A stretch of 64,000 nt of DNA from Amblyomma americanum. Taxonomy: Eukaryota; Arthropoda; Arachnida; Ixodida; Ixodidae. Under the pieces are notes generated by a model that was given only the letters and a program-made list of their open reading frames with translations, was not told the DNA's origin and did no database searches. Shown here in pieces: positions 1 through 11,639 of this stretch (position 1 is its first letter; the number at the start of each line of letters is the position of its first letter). A program made the position numbers and the translations under genes. The stretch lies in assembly GCF_052857255.1 (NCBI RefSeq), contig NC_135507.1:71869721-71933720 (forward strand). Direction: 5' to 3'.

Positions 1-428
1 AGAAACTGACAGAAGAGTTTCATAAGGAGAGGAACTAACGCACCTTTAAAAGCTGGAAGCTTTTGCTGCCGCCTCAGCATTTGTATTAGGAAACATTCAC
101 TAAGCATTTGCGAACGAACTCGCCAAGTTTGCTACGGTACAGAGGTCTATAGGAAAGTTCCAAAGGAAATGTTTGCCTTCTATCGAAATTGTCGAGAACA
201 GAACAGTACTGACCGAAGAATTGAACGTAAACCTTCCTTGTATTGGGATGTACATGCTTTCAAGAACCGTTTCAATGTTAAAAATTTAGTCTGATTTCTG
301 AAAATGAGTGCTCGTGTGCTGATTTCAATGCCGCAAGCTGCCCCGTACATGTGCATTTTTAAGCGGCCCTCGAGTAAATATAAATGGCATCTGAATGTCG
401 TCTCGAAGTGGTAAAAAGGGGGAAAGCC

Positions 429-690
429 GACCAAAAGTAAGAGCAAAAAACAAAACGAACGGGAGCCGAAACGTCGTTTTGTTTTTTGTTTTTACTTTTG
501 GTCAGTGTCCCGCCTTTCTAAGTTTTATTATGATTGCTCCCGATCAGACTAGATTTCGTCCGGCTCTCGACTTCATCAACCTTCGCCCGGCGTACGGCCA
601 ACCTGCTGTGGCAAGATTATGAACAAGGCTCCCGTACGGGAGCCGAAACGTCGTTTTGTTTTATGTTTTTACTTTTGGTCGGCGTCCCCT
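429..690. repeat. Snap-back repeat cluster (GGGAGCCGAAACGTCGTTTT)
   Basis: GGGAGCCGAAACGTCGTTTT followed by a GTTTTTACTTTTGGTC stretch occurs at 461-505 and again at 639-682. GACCAAAAGTAAGAGCAAAA at 429-448 is the inverse of that stretch, and CTCCCGTACGGGAG at 630-643 is a perfect palindrome. It could be part of a retroelement leader or terminal repeat; nothing coding is seen in 1-1400. Confidence 0.45.
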
Positions 691-1435
691 ATAATATAAG
701 CTTTTTTATGATAATGAATAATGCCAAGATATGCAGGTGCGTCTGTGTCGTGGGAATGGAAATTGACATTTAACTTCATTTGTTTCAACAGCCACGTTCA
801 CGATTGTTTTCTGAACGCTTCAAAAGTGCTCATGACGCTCATACGGTGGGGACGTTTTCAGCGTGGTTGTCTTTTATCCTTTTGTAAAGCGCAAACTCTT
901 AGAGGGTATCAAATGCATAAGAATGGTAAAATTGCACTCAGAATGAGTCTAGAAATTGAATGACATAACTTTCAAGCCATTCTGACCTCTGTTTTCATAG
1001 AAAAAATGGTTCCACACTTGTAGACATGACTTCGTAAAAACATCTCAAATGCCTTGCGTATCCGTACTTTAGCCTTATCGACGCATAACAAAACTTGCAG
1101 TAGAATTTAAAATTGCTTCAAGAAGTATTACGAGGCAGTAGACCGATGAAAAGGCTCAAATGCTGTACAGTACTTCACATTTTACTTTTACCGATAATAT
1201 GGGCCGCATCAAACTATGCATCCGCACTTGTATAAACATACGTAATAGCAAGGAGGCCTATTAGCGAAACAGAACAACATACCATGCTTACTGTATCACA
1301 CTGTATCATTATATTCTATACCACACCAGCCTGCATATGCCATTTCATCCTGTACACCTTACCGGCCTCCGTCTTTGACTGTGATAGGATGTCCAGGCCT
1401 ATTCTGTGTGCAGCCTTGCTGCACTTCTTGCTTTA

Positions 1436-1615
1436 ATTCGAGCATGCGGAAGGTGCGGGGTTCGATCCCCAGTGCCGCTTAGTACTCGCCGGTGATATAA
1501 TGGGTAAAAGCTTTCCCCTGGCCTGATGCTCGGTTTATTTTAGGTGAACACCTTGGATAATGAATGGCCGGGTCCTCGACCACACCTTGTGTGGACCAGG
1601 ACACCTTCTACCTTC
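1436..1615 (+). mobile_element. Second tRNA-like SINE family, fragment
   Basis: It contains GCATGCGGAAGGTGCGGGGT running into a B box TTCGATCCCCAGTGCCGC, then a GCCGGTGATATAATGGGTAA body, a GGTGAACACCTTGG palindrome and a GGCCGGGTCCTCGACC segment. The B-box core recurs at 36895-36925. This family differs in body from the CACGTTAAAGAACCCC SINEs. It overlaps the open frame downstream of the last SYK exon and argues that this part is not coding. Confidence 0.6.
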
Positions 1616-1747
1616 ATAATCATACTCTAATTTGAACGGTGCTGAACTTCGCTTTGATTGGCGTAGTTTGTGCTCTTGACCGGTGCGTGTGCAACTCCGA
1701 AGTGACGTAGAACGTGCACGCATCGGAAGCTCAGCTCTCGATCGTAC

Positions 1748-2044
1748 CCTCTGCGACCAGTGGTCCGGGCTGCCCGAGTCGGAGGCACTCGCCTTTCGGT
1801 CCCCGTCCCCCGAGAACAGGTAGCTGATGAAGCCCGGCAGCAGGTGATCGAAGCTGGACGCCTTGTGCAGCCGGCTGCCCGTGGCCGATCTACGGCCTCC
1901 CGACGAGCCGTGCGCAGCCGCCGATGGGTGGCCGCTGGTGGCAATGGGCGCCACCACGGGAACGTGCTGCTGCGGCGGAGGCGAGGAGCACGACAGCCGC
2001 GACGGAGCCCGAAGCCGAGGCATGGTCCGCGACCGCTCCATCGA
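1748..2044 (-). CDS. SYK: SYK-type kinase, interdomain B exon (donor uncertain)
   Basis: About 99 codons (residues 354-452), beginning SMERSRTMPRLRAPSRL after the acceptor CTCTCCAAAGCAG. The product is Ser/Pro/Arg-rich and low complexity, as expected for interdomain B, which in vertebrates is the regulatory linker carrying adaptor-binding tyrosines. Only one tyrosine is visible (FISYLFSGDGD), so any further docking tyrosines must lie in the next exon. The assigned donor AGG/GTACGA (intron from 1747) is weaker than the others. The frame remains open to 1535, but that part overlaps a SINE-like repeat, so readthrough is unlikely to be coding. No kinase exon is found below 1700; the catalytic domain must lie to the left of the window. 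Confidence 0.72.
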
Positions 2045-2157
2045 CTGCTTTGGAGAGGTAGTAGTGGTGAAAAATTAGTTGCGGTTTAGCCACTGCTAAA
2101 CCTGGTTAGAGAGCGAAAGCTGGGGTGTATCGGGCAAGTAGACGCGGCTTGGCCTGG

Positions 2158-2421
2158 GTTTATGGGTTTATGGGGGTTTAACGTCCCAAAGCAAGTCAGG
2201 CTATGAGGGACGCCGTAGTGAAGGGCTCCGGAAATTTCGACCACCTGGGGTTCTTTAACGTGCACTGACATCGCACAGTACACGGGCCTCTATAATTTCC
2301 TCTCAATCGAAATTCAACCGCCGCGGTCGGGATCGAACCCAGATGCGGCTTGGTGTCTGTAACGTTGATTGCGTTTGGCACACTTGATAGGCAGTGCGCC
2401 CACCCTGCCACCCTGGCAGTT
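2158..2421 (-). mobile_element. tRNA-derived SINE, tail type A (Ruka-like)
   Basis: Read on the minus strand it has a tRNA-like head with B box GGGTTCGATCCC and GACCGCGGCGG. The conserved body GTGCACGTTAAAGAACCCC and AGGTGGTCGAAATTTCCGGA follow, then a tail with TTGGGACGTTAAACCCCC and CATAAACCCATAAA repeats. The A-box part is diverged. It lies in a SYK intron, in the same orientation as the gene. Confidence 0.85.
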
Positions 2422-3528
2422 TAATTATTGGTTGATCGCGGGAGGTTGTTCACCCAATGAACGCTATACGTGCGCTCCTCGCCGCACTCCTCCATGGCGC
2501 ACGGCTTCGGCTTATATACCCTCAGACTGACGTCACAACGGCGGTTTCCATCGCGCGATATCACGCGATTGTCACTTGACTATTCTACCCCCCTCTATCG
2601 GCGAATAGAAAAGTGAAAGGTTAAGGGCCAAAGGTCTAGTGGTGTGACACCATGATAAACCACATATGGTAAGTCCTATAGCAACACTTGACCGCTGGCT
2701 CGCTTGAAGGTCAACCGGGAGCGCATGGCTTACCTAGCGTAGTGTAGATTTCGCTTCAAAACTTCTTTATTGGCTTAAATGAAGTCCCTCCGGGTGATGC
2801 CCCTAGTGCGGGGCGCCATTTAGACACAGCACACACAAGGACGGCGGGCTTGTCTATAAACCTGGATAAGCGCTCGGTTCAGCTGCTTTAGTCTACGGTC
2901 CTATGACCTTCGCAGCTGCTGGGCAGCTATAGACACTTATTGGGCGCACGTGTGGACGTGCGCGCTTGCGCAGCTCGCCTGTAAGCAGGGTGGCTCTTCG
3001 AACTGCATCTTGTATTTGCACCACTGCTCTGCTTACATCATTGTCAATTCATCTTTTCCTATATCCCTCTTCTCTTCTACAGTATAGTCGGAGGTTACAT
3101 GAATATATACATACTTGAGCACGACGTTTCAATCCTTCAGAAATAATGTACTCACACGGGAAATAAGAGTGTCCTGTACTTAATTCCGCTCTGTGCCTGT
3201 CCAGAAAGTCTGTTCTCATGAGAACGTAACAGACCGGCCCAACGGTGAACATTCTTCTTAAACAATAAGAATGCAAAGCGGGCGAATTTTTCTTGTTTTC
3301 GTCGCCGCCAGAAATTAGCTAAGGAGGAGGAGGAAAGGATCAGTCTGTGCGCTTTCTGTTGTTTGGTTCTGCCTTTCAGAAACGGTGCCTGTGTTGTGGC
3401 TCATCAGCCTGTAGAAAGGCTCATGAGCCTGTAGAAAGGCTGATGAGCACTCTCACTCGCGCAGTCTGCACCAGTCAATCAATCCGCCGTTCAGCTAACC
3501 AGTCAGTCAGTGAATTTGCGGCGCTCAC

Positions 3529-3717
3529 CTGTGGCGCGATGCTGGCGACCAGTCGGTTGAGGATGCCCGTGCGAGTGGTCGTGGCGCCGAAGCTCCGGCG
3601 TGCCTCCGCCCTTCTGGCGGTCGACTTGTTGGCCGCCAGATGGCAGTCGGGACGCACGCACGCCTCGGTCAGCGGGCACCAGAGGCCGTCGCTGAACAGC
3701 GTGTAGTGGCTGATTAG
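3529..3717 (-). CDS. SYK: SYK-type kinase, exon with end of C-terminal SH2 and start of interdomain B
   Basis: Sixty-three codons (residues 291-353). The exon starts LISHYTLFSDGLWCPL, the last helix and strand of an SH2 domain (compare LVEHYSYKADGLLRVL in SYK). After about residue 310 the sequence becomes basic and Ser/Thr-rich and reads into the linker between C-SH2 and kinase (interdomain B). The acceptor is CCACTGGCGCAG just above 3717. The donor is CAG followed by GTGAGCGCC (intron from 3528), in phase 0. The 7.2 kb intron before it carries a Tigger-like inverted-repeat element, a degraded dispersed repeat and one GTCTATAGAC element. Confidence 0.88.
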
Positions 3718-3764
3718 CTGCGCCAGTGGAAAGAGGAGGGGATTATGTGCAGCCTTTTTACGTA

Positions 3765-4360
3765 TATATACTTCGTACCCGATCTAACGAAACTCGATTT
3801 TACGAAGTCACCAATCTAACGAACAAATTCTGATTTCCCGGCAAGTGGCCATAGGGTTCAATATTTTCATCTGCCCGAAACAGCGAAACAATCTTGACCA
3901 CCAAACCCGAATTAACGATTTTTTTTCTGGGAAGAAGTGAGTAAAAAAAATAGGACACTTCTGAATCATGGTGCCCACAATGTCTTGCAGCATGGTAGTA
4001 TGCCAGCAGTAACATCTATAGGCGTCATAGTGACGGGCCTAGCTTCGATCTGACGCGGCGGCAGGCCGCGCCGCTGCACATAACAACGGACTCGCCAGTC
4101 GGTGGCGCTCCCCATATTCGCTTCGAATACCGGATGACGCTTTCAAGCACGAGCGATTCGGGCCGCCCTCGCGTACTTTTCGTGCGCGCAGGCGCGTGTT
4201 AACGGCAAATGTGACTCTGCGGCAGCTTTTGGGTGCCGCTAAGTTACTACTTTAAATTTAGAACATTTTACGAACTTCCCGATTGAACGAAATAGTTCGA
4301 AGCAGCTCTTCACTTCGTAAAATCGACTTTTAACTGTACTTCCGACCCTACGTATTGTAC
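3765..4360. mobile_element. Tigger/pogo-like inverted-repeat remnant
   Basis: Both ends carry the motif TCGATTTTACGAAGT in inverse orientation (3795-3809 and the reverse complement at 4313-4327), together with CTAACGAA and ATTGAACGAA-type sequence that is typical of tick Tigger-like repeats. The centre (4020-4230) is GC-rich without a transposase frame. It lies in a SYK intron. Confidence 0.5.
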
Positions 4361-5199
4361 GTTGCCGTGGGGCCCCGCAACTGAAATGTGGTGCTTTAGT
4401 GGGCACATATTGTGAAACAGTACGCGGCAAAAGTATGAGGAAACTATTAGAATGAGCGGAAGCTTGCAGCTTATCTTCAAGGACAGGCACTTTAATTTGC
4501 TTTTTGCCATTTGCTCTTCAGTATCAGCTAACTTCACTAAGTGATCAGCCCACCTATATCGCGACCGAATATGACCGAAACATACCGTTTAACAAATAAT
4601 AAGGTGACGCCGAAAGAGGAGGGCCCGAACCGGCCCCATTAATGTACTCGTAGTTGACAGCGTGAGTGGGTCTCTTTTCTGATAAAATACCATTTTTGTG
4701 GCTGCTCATATTGAGTACTTAGCAATACCGATAATCATAGTCAGTGCCAAAAAGCTTACAAGAGAAGCTTTTTTTTGGCGTAATATCAGTGAAAGCAGTA
4801 TATGAAGCGCTAGGTAAGTCATTCTTGAGATATAAATTAACAATTTTGGCCCAGAAATAAAATGAAGGCCCGGCTTTAATTGAAGCCGCGTGCATAAAAA
4901 CGCGTGCGTAAGTATGTGTAGAGGTAACTTCAATTCATCGTAAGTTTCAAGTTAAGACACCGAATATGTGATCTTCGCACTGCACGCCCTTCCCAAGTAC
5001 ATTTATCTCTTTCACTGGCATAAAAAAAAATCAGCTCGCGGGTATTCTTTCATCTTTACTCCACTATACATCCACAATCCGTATACTCTAAACACGCGTG
5101 CTCCCAATGTCTGCTTTTCAAGCCTGATAACTTTCAGTGCGTCTTAAGAAAATACGAGCGATATGTTTTATTGCTTTCCCTGCCTTTCTTTTTCTTTTG

Positions 5200-5545
5200 C
5201 GCTTGCGTACCCAGCGAATCTGGGCAAAAATACGTTTGAACGAAAATGGGCTTATGAACGCAATTCTTTCATCTATTGTAAGATTTCACTATAAAAGCCA
5301 ATATAGCCGCAGATTTCTCGTCGGCGGGCTTGAATTTTTTTTATGTTACCGCTTTTGTTATCTTCAAAAGCGTTCCCCATTCGTTTTCTACGGCATGCTT
5401 AACTGCTCGATGCGAGCGATGGAAAGACTACAAAAGAAATATTTTGCTACACATAGGAAGAATGGACCATTATCTTCAGTATTTCCATAACAGCACCACA
5501 CAGCTTTCCGATATTCAAAATTTTTGTCTAAGAATGTTGGACATG
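5200..5545 (+). repeat. Dispersed repeat family R1, copy 1
   Basis: It aligns by eye over about 340 bp with 29305-29655: GAACGAAAATGGGCTTATGA, TTTCACTATAA, GCCGCAGATTTCTCGTCGGC, TTTTCTACGGCATGCTTAAC, GATGCGAG, CGATATTCAAAATTTTTGTC. No protein frame is shared between the copies. It lies in a SYK intron. Confidence 0.7.
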
Positions 5546-7011
5546 ACCTCCGATAGAACGGCACTTCCGGAAGCGAAACGGATGACGTCACTGGTGCACG
5601 AGGTGAACCAACGTCTTTCTAGGTTGAAGAAACGTCGCTGTTTATTTACACGCGCGCCCTGTGTTTCCACCGCATGGCGTGCCGTTTCATTCTCGTCAGG
5701 GTTAATATCTCGTTGCCCGGCGCAGTTCATTTTGAACGGCCGCCCACACGCCGTTGAAAATACGAAGCGTCGAAAGCGCGTCCTGGTACAGCTTGGTACC
5801 ACAGCGGCGCAATAATAAACTTTTTGAGAAATAATACGGGGAAGAAAAGGTCCAGGCGGAGGATATTTATGATTCTTTTACGTCAGTAATGAATTCTTTA
5901 TGCCACGCCCGCCAGTCGTCAAACTGCAAGAAAAGTGAGCAAGCGTGGTTGGGCCCGAAACTGTTTTCAGACGCTGGGCCACGACCGTTTCGACCAAATG
6001 CTCCGGCCGCGCACTAAGATACGACAGAGGGCGCATTCGTACATAAAATAGGGAACGTTCCTCCTCAGGAACGCTATTGCTCCCGCGGGCCGCGGGGTAT
6101 TATATGGTCCTTCCCTATACTTTTATTTTCCTCCCTTTCCGCAATGTTTTCCCTTTCTCTGTTCGTGCTATGGGAATGACATTTCGCGGGCATTAAAGAA
6201 GAAAAAAAATGAACACGCCCCCCTGCTGTTCTTTTCTGGGCAGACATGCCCCGAGAGCTTCTCTAGCGGGACTCGCAAGATAAATAAATCCGGGCGTCAA
6301 AAGAAACAATATGCCTCGGTGTTGGAAATCTTGGGGCTGTATTCTCAAGGGAGATAACAGGCCTGAGCAGCGGAAGAAACTGCGCGAAAAAATTACGCCG
6401 GGATTGTATTCGGGTTTTGGAGTGGAATTAAGGTTACGCCTGGGGAACAAGACGGGAACCAGCGGAGCGTGCGTGGATCGCTGAGGTTTCCCTACTACAG
6501 GAAGAAAAACGAGTTTTTTTTCTCGGTCCGTAATTCGAGCCGACACTAGTACCCGTCAGTGTCTTGTTTCTGGACTTGAAATTAGAGTGATGTCGTTGTT
6601 AGGTGATCCACATCTGTGCTCTCTCGCCGCTCATGTGCAGCCACACGTGCGCTTGCTCCAGAATAGAAAGGGTGGTCCGCAAAGGAGAAGGCGCAGTGAC
6701 GTCCTCGAGTAATTTGCCGCCGACGAGAGAAAATAAATTTAAACACGACTGATTTAAAATAAACCGCAGAGTATGGCAGATAAAATTCGTCAGGTTATGC
6801 CATGTCCCGCATTCTTGGACCAAATTTTAAATATTGGAACAATGTAAGGTACTGTTATAGAAATATTTAACGTAATAATCCATTCTTCCCAGGCGCAGAA
6901 AAATCGTTTTTAAAGATTTTCATTCGTTCGCATCGGGCAGTTACAACTGCCATAGAAAGCTAACGCGGAGCGTTTTTGACGTTAGCGAAAACGTTAACAG
7001 CAAAAAAATGC

Positions 7012-7300
7012 AAGCCTGCTGAGGGAAGATCTGCGGATATATTCATTACTTCAGTGCAATCTTAGAATATGTGAAAAAAAATGCGTTCATAAACTCTTTC
7101 CCGTTGAAAAATGTTTTTGTCCACAATTGCTGCATATGACTTATAACAAAAAAAAATATGCAAGCCTGCTGGAGAAGATTAGCGCATATGTTGATTGTTA
7201 TAGTGACATCTTATAATATGTGAAAAAATTGAGTTGATGACCTCTTTCCGGTTTAAAAATGTTTTCGTCCAGAATTGATGGGTATGACTTAGTCTCGTGC
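7012..7300 (-). repeat. Repeat family R1, two tandem partial copies
   Basis: Two units of about 140 bp (7012-7145 and 7157-7300) each run GCAAGCCTGCTG..., GTGAAAAAA, CTCTTTCC and AATGTTTTTGTCC. Their reverse complement matches the 5' half of family R1 (GACAGAAAACATTTTTGAAC, TTTTTTCA, CACTATAACAATAAATATAT). Confidence 0.62.
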
Positions 7301-7645
7301 CGCCGGGCCTCTGGTACTTATTAATAAATGATTTGTTCAGGTGGGCAATGCGCAGGAAGAAAGTTGAGCTAACCATATCTGTGTGCCATCATTTACTGAC
7401 AAGAACTCTTGCAATAACACAGGTGCAAAATTCAAGACCGAAGTCTTCAACAAACGTTGTCATCTATTTAAACAACTTTTTAGTGCTTCTGTGCAGTGTG
7501 ATCTTAAAAATGCTACAGAAAGATGGTTGTAAGCTTTGAGTTCACCGTAACAGATGGTCATCGCGTGACAGCGGTAAGAATCCTGTGATCTAAGAAAATC
7601 GACTTTGACAGATTAGCATACACTGCATTCTGTCCGCAGAGCAGT

Positions 7646-7905
7646 CCCTTATAAAAATGGTCTATACACAGTTTATAGTCTTCTTAAAGACTGCATTGCC
7701 TTCCTATAAATTTCTTTTTGTCTATTCATAGTCTATAGACTATAAAGTCTACTAAAAGTGTATGGCCATAAACCCGTAGATTGTCTATAAACTCTCTATA
7801 GCATTTGTGTTGCCTATAGACTGTTATCTAGGATTTGTCTACGGACATTATAGACAGAAGTCTATGGACAGTCTACAGACTGTCAAAAAAAAAAATTTGT
7901 AAGGG
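7646..7905 (+). mobile_element. GTCTATAGAC palindromic MITE-like element, copy 1
   Basis: It begins CCCTTATAAAAATGGTCTAT and ends AAAAATTTGTAAGGG, so the ends are inverted repeats. Inside it is a string of degenerate GTCTATAGACT-type palindromes broken by a shared GCCTTCCTATAAATTTCTTT segment. This copy is more diverged than copies 2 and 3. It lies in a SYK intron. Confidence 0.75.
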
Positions 7906-8057
7906 GTGGCTGGCTACCACAAAGCATTTCCATAATGGTTGTCAACACGGTTGCCATGAGCGTTGAAATGGCATGCATGGGAGTGCGGTCAGCCTTTTTT
8001 TCTAAAGTATAGGTCCATTAACGCAAGTCCATCCAGTTATTATCCAAACAAAAAAAT

Positions 8058-8187
8058 AGATCTACTTGTATTTTTTCCGGCTACGTTGACGTTTAGCCGG
8101 TAGCAAAAGGCGCATTCATCGCCGAGAAAATAGGATTTAAAAATCTTCCTGCCAGTCAAACCCGTGACGCCAGCGTAGTCCCACACA
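8058..8187 (-). repeat. Dispersed repeat family R2, copy 1
   Basis: The reverse complement (CGTCACGGGTTTGACTGGCA, GGAAGATTTTTAAATCCTAT, TTTCTCGGCGATGAATGCG) matches 20195-20320. It is not coding. Confidence 0.6.
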
Positions 8188-9274
8188 CGACCAACAAGAC
8201 GTCTACTTTAGAACGCATCTGCTCTGCACACACTGGAATATGCTCGAATGGAATATGCTTGATCTGTATGGGACTCTGGACAGTTCGATTTATCACAGAT
8301 GTTGGGAACTGTGCAGAACCGTGCGGCTCTCTTTATTTTGGCTAACTATACCATCGTTCTGCTAGTGTCACCCAAATCAAAACATCATAAAACTTGATGC
8401 CACCAGCTACCCGCCGAAAGCCCATCCGTATTTTCCTGTTCCATAAGATTTTCTGCCATAATGCTCAACTTCGCTCGCAGTGAATTCAACCAGCACCCTT
8501 CATTCCTTATCTCCTTAACCACCAACATAAGTTCACAGTGCTCCATTGGAACACAGTAACGTGCGCGAAATAATAATTTCCGCGAACCTGTAAAGAAGAG
8601 AATTCCCAATATCCGCATCAACAACAAGCATCAATGATTCCATTCAGTTTAAAAAAGTGCTCACCACTCTCGTTACCTAATTACTGTTTTTGTATTTTGT
8701 TCATTAATTGATTTATTGTGCTGCTCCGGTGCCGCGCCTATTATAATTATCATTTTAAATGTTTTGTTATCCTTATCTAAGAATATTGTTAGAGTTATTG
8801 TTCTTGAGCTCAATTGTCTGTTACTTCTGTATACTAAGTGCTTTGTCGTTGCTTTATTGTTATTAACTGCCTTTCCCTTCTCAAACGCAGTCTGTACTCG
8901 GAGGGTATGTTAAATAATATCAAATAGTCTCTACTGTAAATTCAAAGGCTGATGGGAACGCTTAAGCTGCAGCGTTGCGACGTAAAGTTCAACTATTTCT
9001 TCCTGGGACAGAATATTCTGGGAGAGAATAGTGCTGGCGATGACTACACACTCCAAGGGCCGAGCTACACAGCACAGCTGCGTACAAAGCAGTACGCTAT
9101 CAAGGCACGGCGTAAACACGGCACTCTTCGCCTCTGTCAGCGCAATTTCTCCGGATGTCTAGAGGCCTGACAAGAAAAATGCGATTTCTGGCAAAACGGG
9201 CGCGTTTCCATTTCCTAGAAAATTTAATCGCAGCCGTGTTTTCTTTTCAAACATATATGAGTATGTAGATGAGA

Positions 9275-9598
9275 TCAGAAGTCAGCGCGGATTAAAAGTA
9301 ATGCCATTTGGAATGCCATTATTAAAAGTAAAACAAAAATTTTAATTGCGTTATGAGTCGCCCGTGAAGCAGCAGAAGCTAATTTTTTTTTCTTTAAGCT
9401 CGTCTGCCACTCGTCCCTAGCCTCGTTTTTCAGCACTTTCTTGTAAATATGCTCCGACGCTGCTCTATCAGCAACTTTTGTGTTGTAGCTCACATAACGT
9501 GCATAAATATGCAGCGCGCGTTCTATAGTACAACCTTCAAGAAAGCGATAACCTTCTTCCAACAGCTGAAAACCCCCGGCAGAATTTGTCCGATGCAT
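9275..9598 (-). other. Unidentified 107-codon open frame
   Basis: It begins MHRTNSAGGFQLLEEGYRFL and has a fairly normal amino-acid mix through residue 70 (ERALHIYARYVSYNTKVADR, then KVLKNEARDEWQTSL) before a poly-Lys and hydrophobic end. I recognise no family. Upstream is an A/T-rich AAAATAAAATGAAATAAAAT stretch. It lies in a SYK intron, on the same strand. It could be part of a repeat. Confidence 0.2.
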
Positions 9599-9966
9599 TT
9601 CAAAATAAAATAAAATGAAATAAAATAGCTTTTTTAAATATTTTTCCGAGTCATTTACTCACAAAGGTGTTTTTATGCTGAATACACCTCTGTCGACCAG
9701 TACGCCATAAAGCCTCAAGTACGACCCCCTATTGGGCTTAAAAGGAGACTAGAGCGGTTTGCTTTCAATCTTTAGCAGTTAAACGTTGAATTCAGCCTGT
9801 AAAAATGGAAACGCTTCTCTATCTATATATTTACAAGTGCAGATGTAATCAATACGTACTCTGTATGTGTACGTGTGTAAATATAAGACGATCCTATTGC
9901 AAAGCCGGTTTCTACTTTCGCGCACCTTAATATTAGTCGCATGTGTACATGGCGTCAGTTTTGTAT

Positions 9967-10043
9967 CATTCATTCATTCATTCATTCATTCATTCATTCA
10001 TTCATTCATTCATTCATTCATTCATTCATTCATTCATTCATTC
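9967..10043 (+). repeat. (ATTC)n microsatellite
   Basis: About 19 uninterrupted ATTC units. Intronic in the SYK-like gene. Confidence 0.95.
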
Positions 10044-10474
10044 CAAGGCGTACGGCGGACGAATGAAAAGCCGTTCTGAAACGGTTTGAAAAACGACTGG
10101 CTCCCAAATACAGAGACAGCGGAACCACAAGTGCACGCTGAAATAATCGCAGCCTTATTCTATCACTTTACATTTAAAAAAAATGATGCATTGGTAAGTG
10201 CGGTTTAAGTCGACACATGACTGAATAGGGAACATCGGTGAGCTGACGACACGAAGGAGTCACGCCCACTTTTGTTGCTTTAACCAATCAGCCCAGACTT
10301 GGTGAACTTGTCCCCTTTGTGGACGCTTGCTGCAACACGCGCCGGAGGCCGGGATGCTAGAAATCAAGTTTCTTTGGTCAAAGCCATGTTCCATATAATT
10401 ACGACAGAGTGTGGTTCTGTTTTCGTATGGATGGCCTGAAATGTGCGCTAGAACAGAACCTGCAAACATTCACT

Positions 10475-10686
10475 AAGGCGCCCGTGTGCTGTGCGACGTC
10501 AGTGCACGTTAAAGATCCCCAGGTGGTCGAAATTATTCCGGAGCCCTCCACTACGGTACCTCTTTCTTCCTTTCATATTTCACTCCCTACTTTATCCCTT
10601 CCCTTACGGCGTGGTTCAGGTGTCCAACGATATATGAGACATACTGCGCCTGTTCCTTTCCCCAAAAAACCAATGAATATTATTAA
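10475..10686 (+). mobile_element. 5'-truncated SINE, tail type B
   Basis: It starts inside the SINE body (GGCGCCCGTGTGCTGTGCGA), keeps the CACGTTAAAGATCCCCAGG core, and ends with the type B tail (pyrimidine-rich, then GGTGTCCAACGATATATGAG, then CCCCAAAAAACCAAT). The tRNA head is missing, as expected for incomplete reverse transcription. It is intronic and antisense to SYK. Confidence 0.82.
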
Positions 10687-10884
10687 ACATTCACAACAAA
10701 CATATCCCCCGGCAAATCCCAATATATGAAAACCCCGTTTCTTGCCCTTAATTCTTTAATAAATTAATCCCGAGCGTCTTCATGCCCCGCCAAGTTCCTT
10801 TTCGCCACTGTTGGAGCCAGAAGCGAGGAATGGGGAGGGGCGTTGGTGGGGAGTGTTTCTGCGCAAAAGCACGGGTTAACCTAC

Positions 10885-11020
10885 CGACATGATGCTGGGG
10901 AAGCGCTGGCCGTCCTGGATGGCGAACTCCCCGCTGGGCGTCACGTCCACCTTGTAGTGCTTGACCGAGCCGCCGTGGCTGAGGCACAACGCGTAGCTGC
11001 TGTCGTCGCGCTCACGAACA
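10885..11020 (-). CDS. SYK: SYK-type kinase, exon with core of C-terminal SH2 domain
   Basis: One base completes Leu245; then come 45 codons (residues 246-290). Together with the previous exon this forms the canonical FLVRE motif, with the phosphate-binding Arg247. The following segments are SSYALCLSHGG (strand C), VKHYKVD (strand D, with His266-Tyr267), then GEFAIQDGQRFPSIMS, the classical F-x-x-[IL] segment before the last SH2 helix. The acceptor is CCCGTGTCCTTGCAG and the donor is GTAGGTTA starting at 10884, in phase 0. Every residue of the SH2 phosphotyrosine pocket expected in this part is present, so the domain should bind phosphotyrosine. This is the most recognisable exon in the window. 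Confidence 0.92.
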
Positions 11021-11639
11021 CTGCAAGGACACGGGGAGAAAGAAGTCAGCGCTAGGCGGCAATGAAATAAAAACCCACACAAAGATCACTTCGGGGCAGC
11101 TTGTACTCAGACAAAAGTATATTTGACCTCTTAAAGAATCAAACTTCCACGGGAAACAAAAAAAAAAACTGCATATGCTAGTGATAGTTACGCTAAAAAG
11201 TGCTTCAGACTAAGAGCACACTGGATCAACTCTCTTTTGAAATAATTTTAAGAGCTGCCGCGTGCTTCCCACACGCATTAGTCTACCACTCGATTCAAAC
11301 TTCAAATGTTTCAAATCATGGCCAGCTTTTCTCGAACCTCATCAGTCGCGCTTCTTTGCCTGTAATACTGGCTCCTGTTTGTAGGTTTCCATGCCCTGGT
11401 CGAATACAATAAGCAGCAAGGGGATATGTCCTTTAATTGAATAAATAAGATAAGAATAGATAAGAGAGCCGGCCAATCATAAGCCGGGTTTATGTATAGA
11501 AGACGCACAAATAGATGTTTACGTTGTGCAACCATGGCCAAGACTGCAATCTAAGGATGTCTGTTATTGCAATCTAAGGATGGCTGTTAGTGAAATGTAT
11601 GTGGCAGGATGATTAGAGGCAGCCATTCCTAAATGATAC

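Noticed and set aside
9967..10079. Secreted Ser/Phe/Ile-His repeat peptide
   Set aside because: The repeat is the (ATTC)n microsatellite read in frame.
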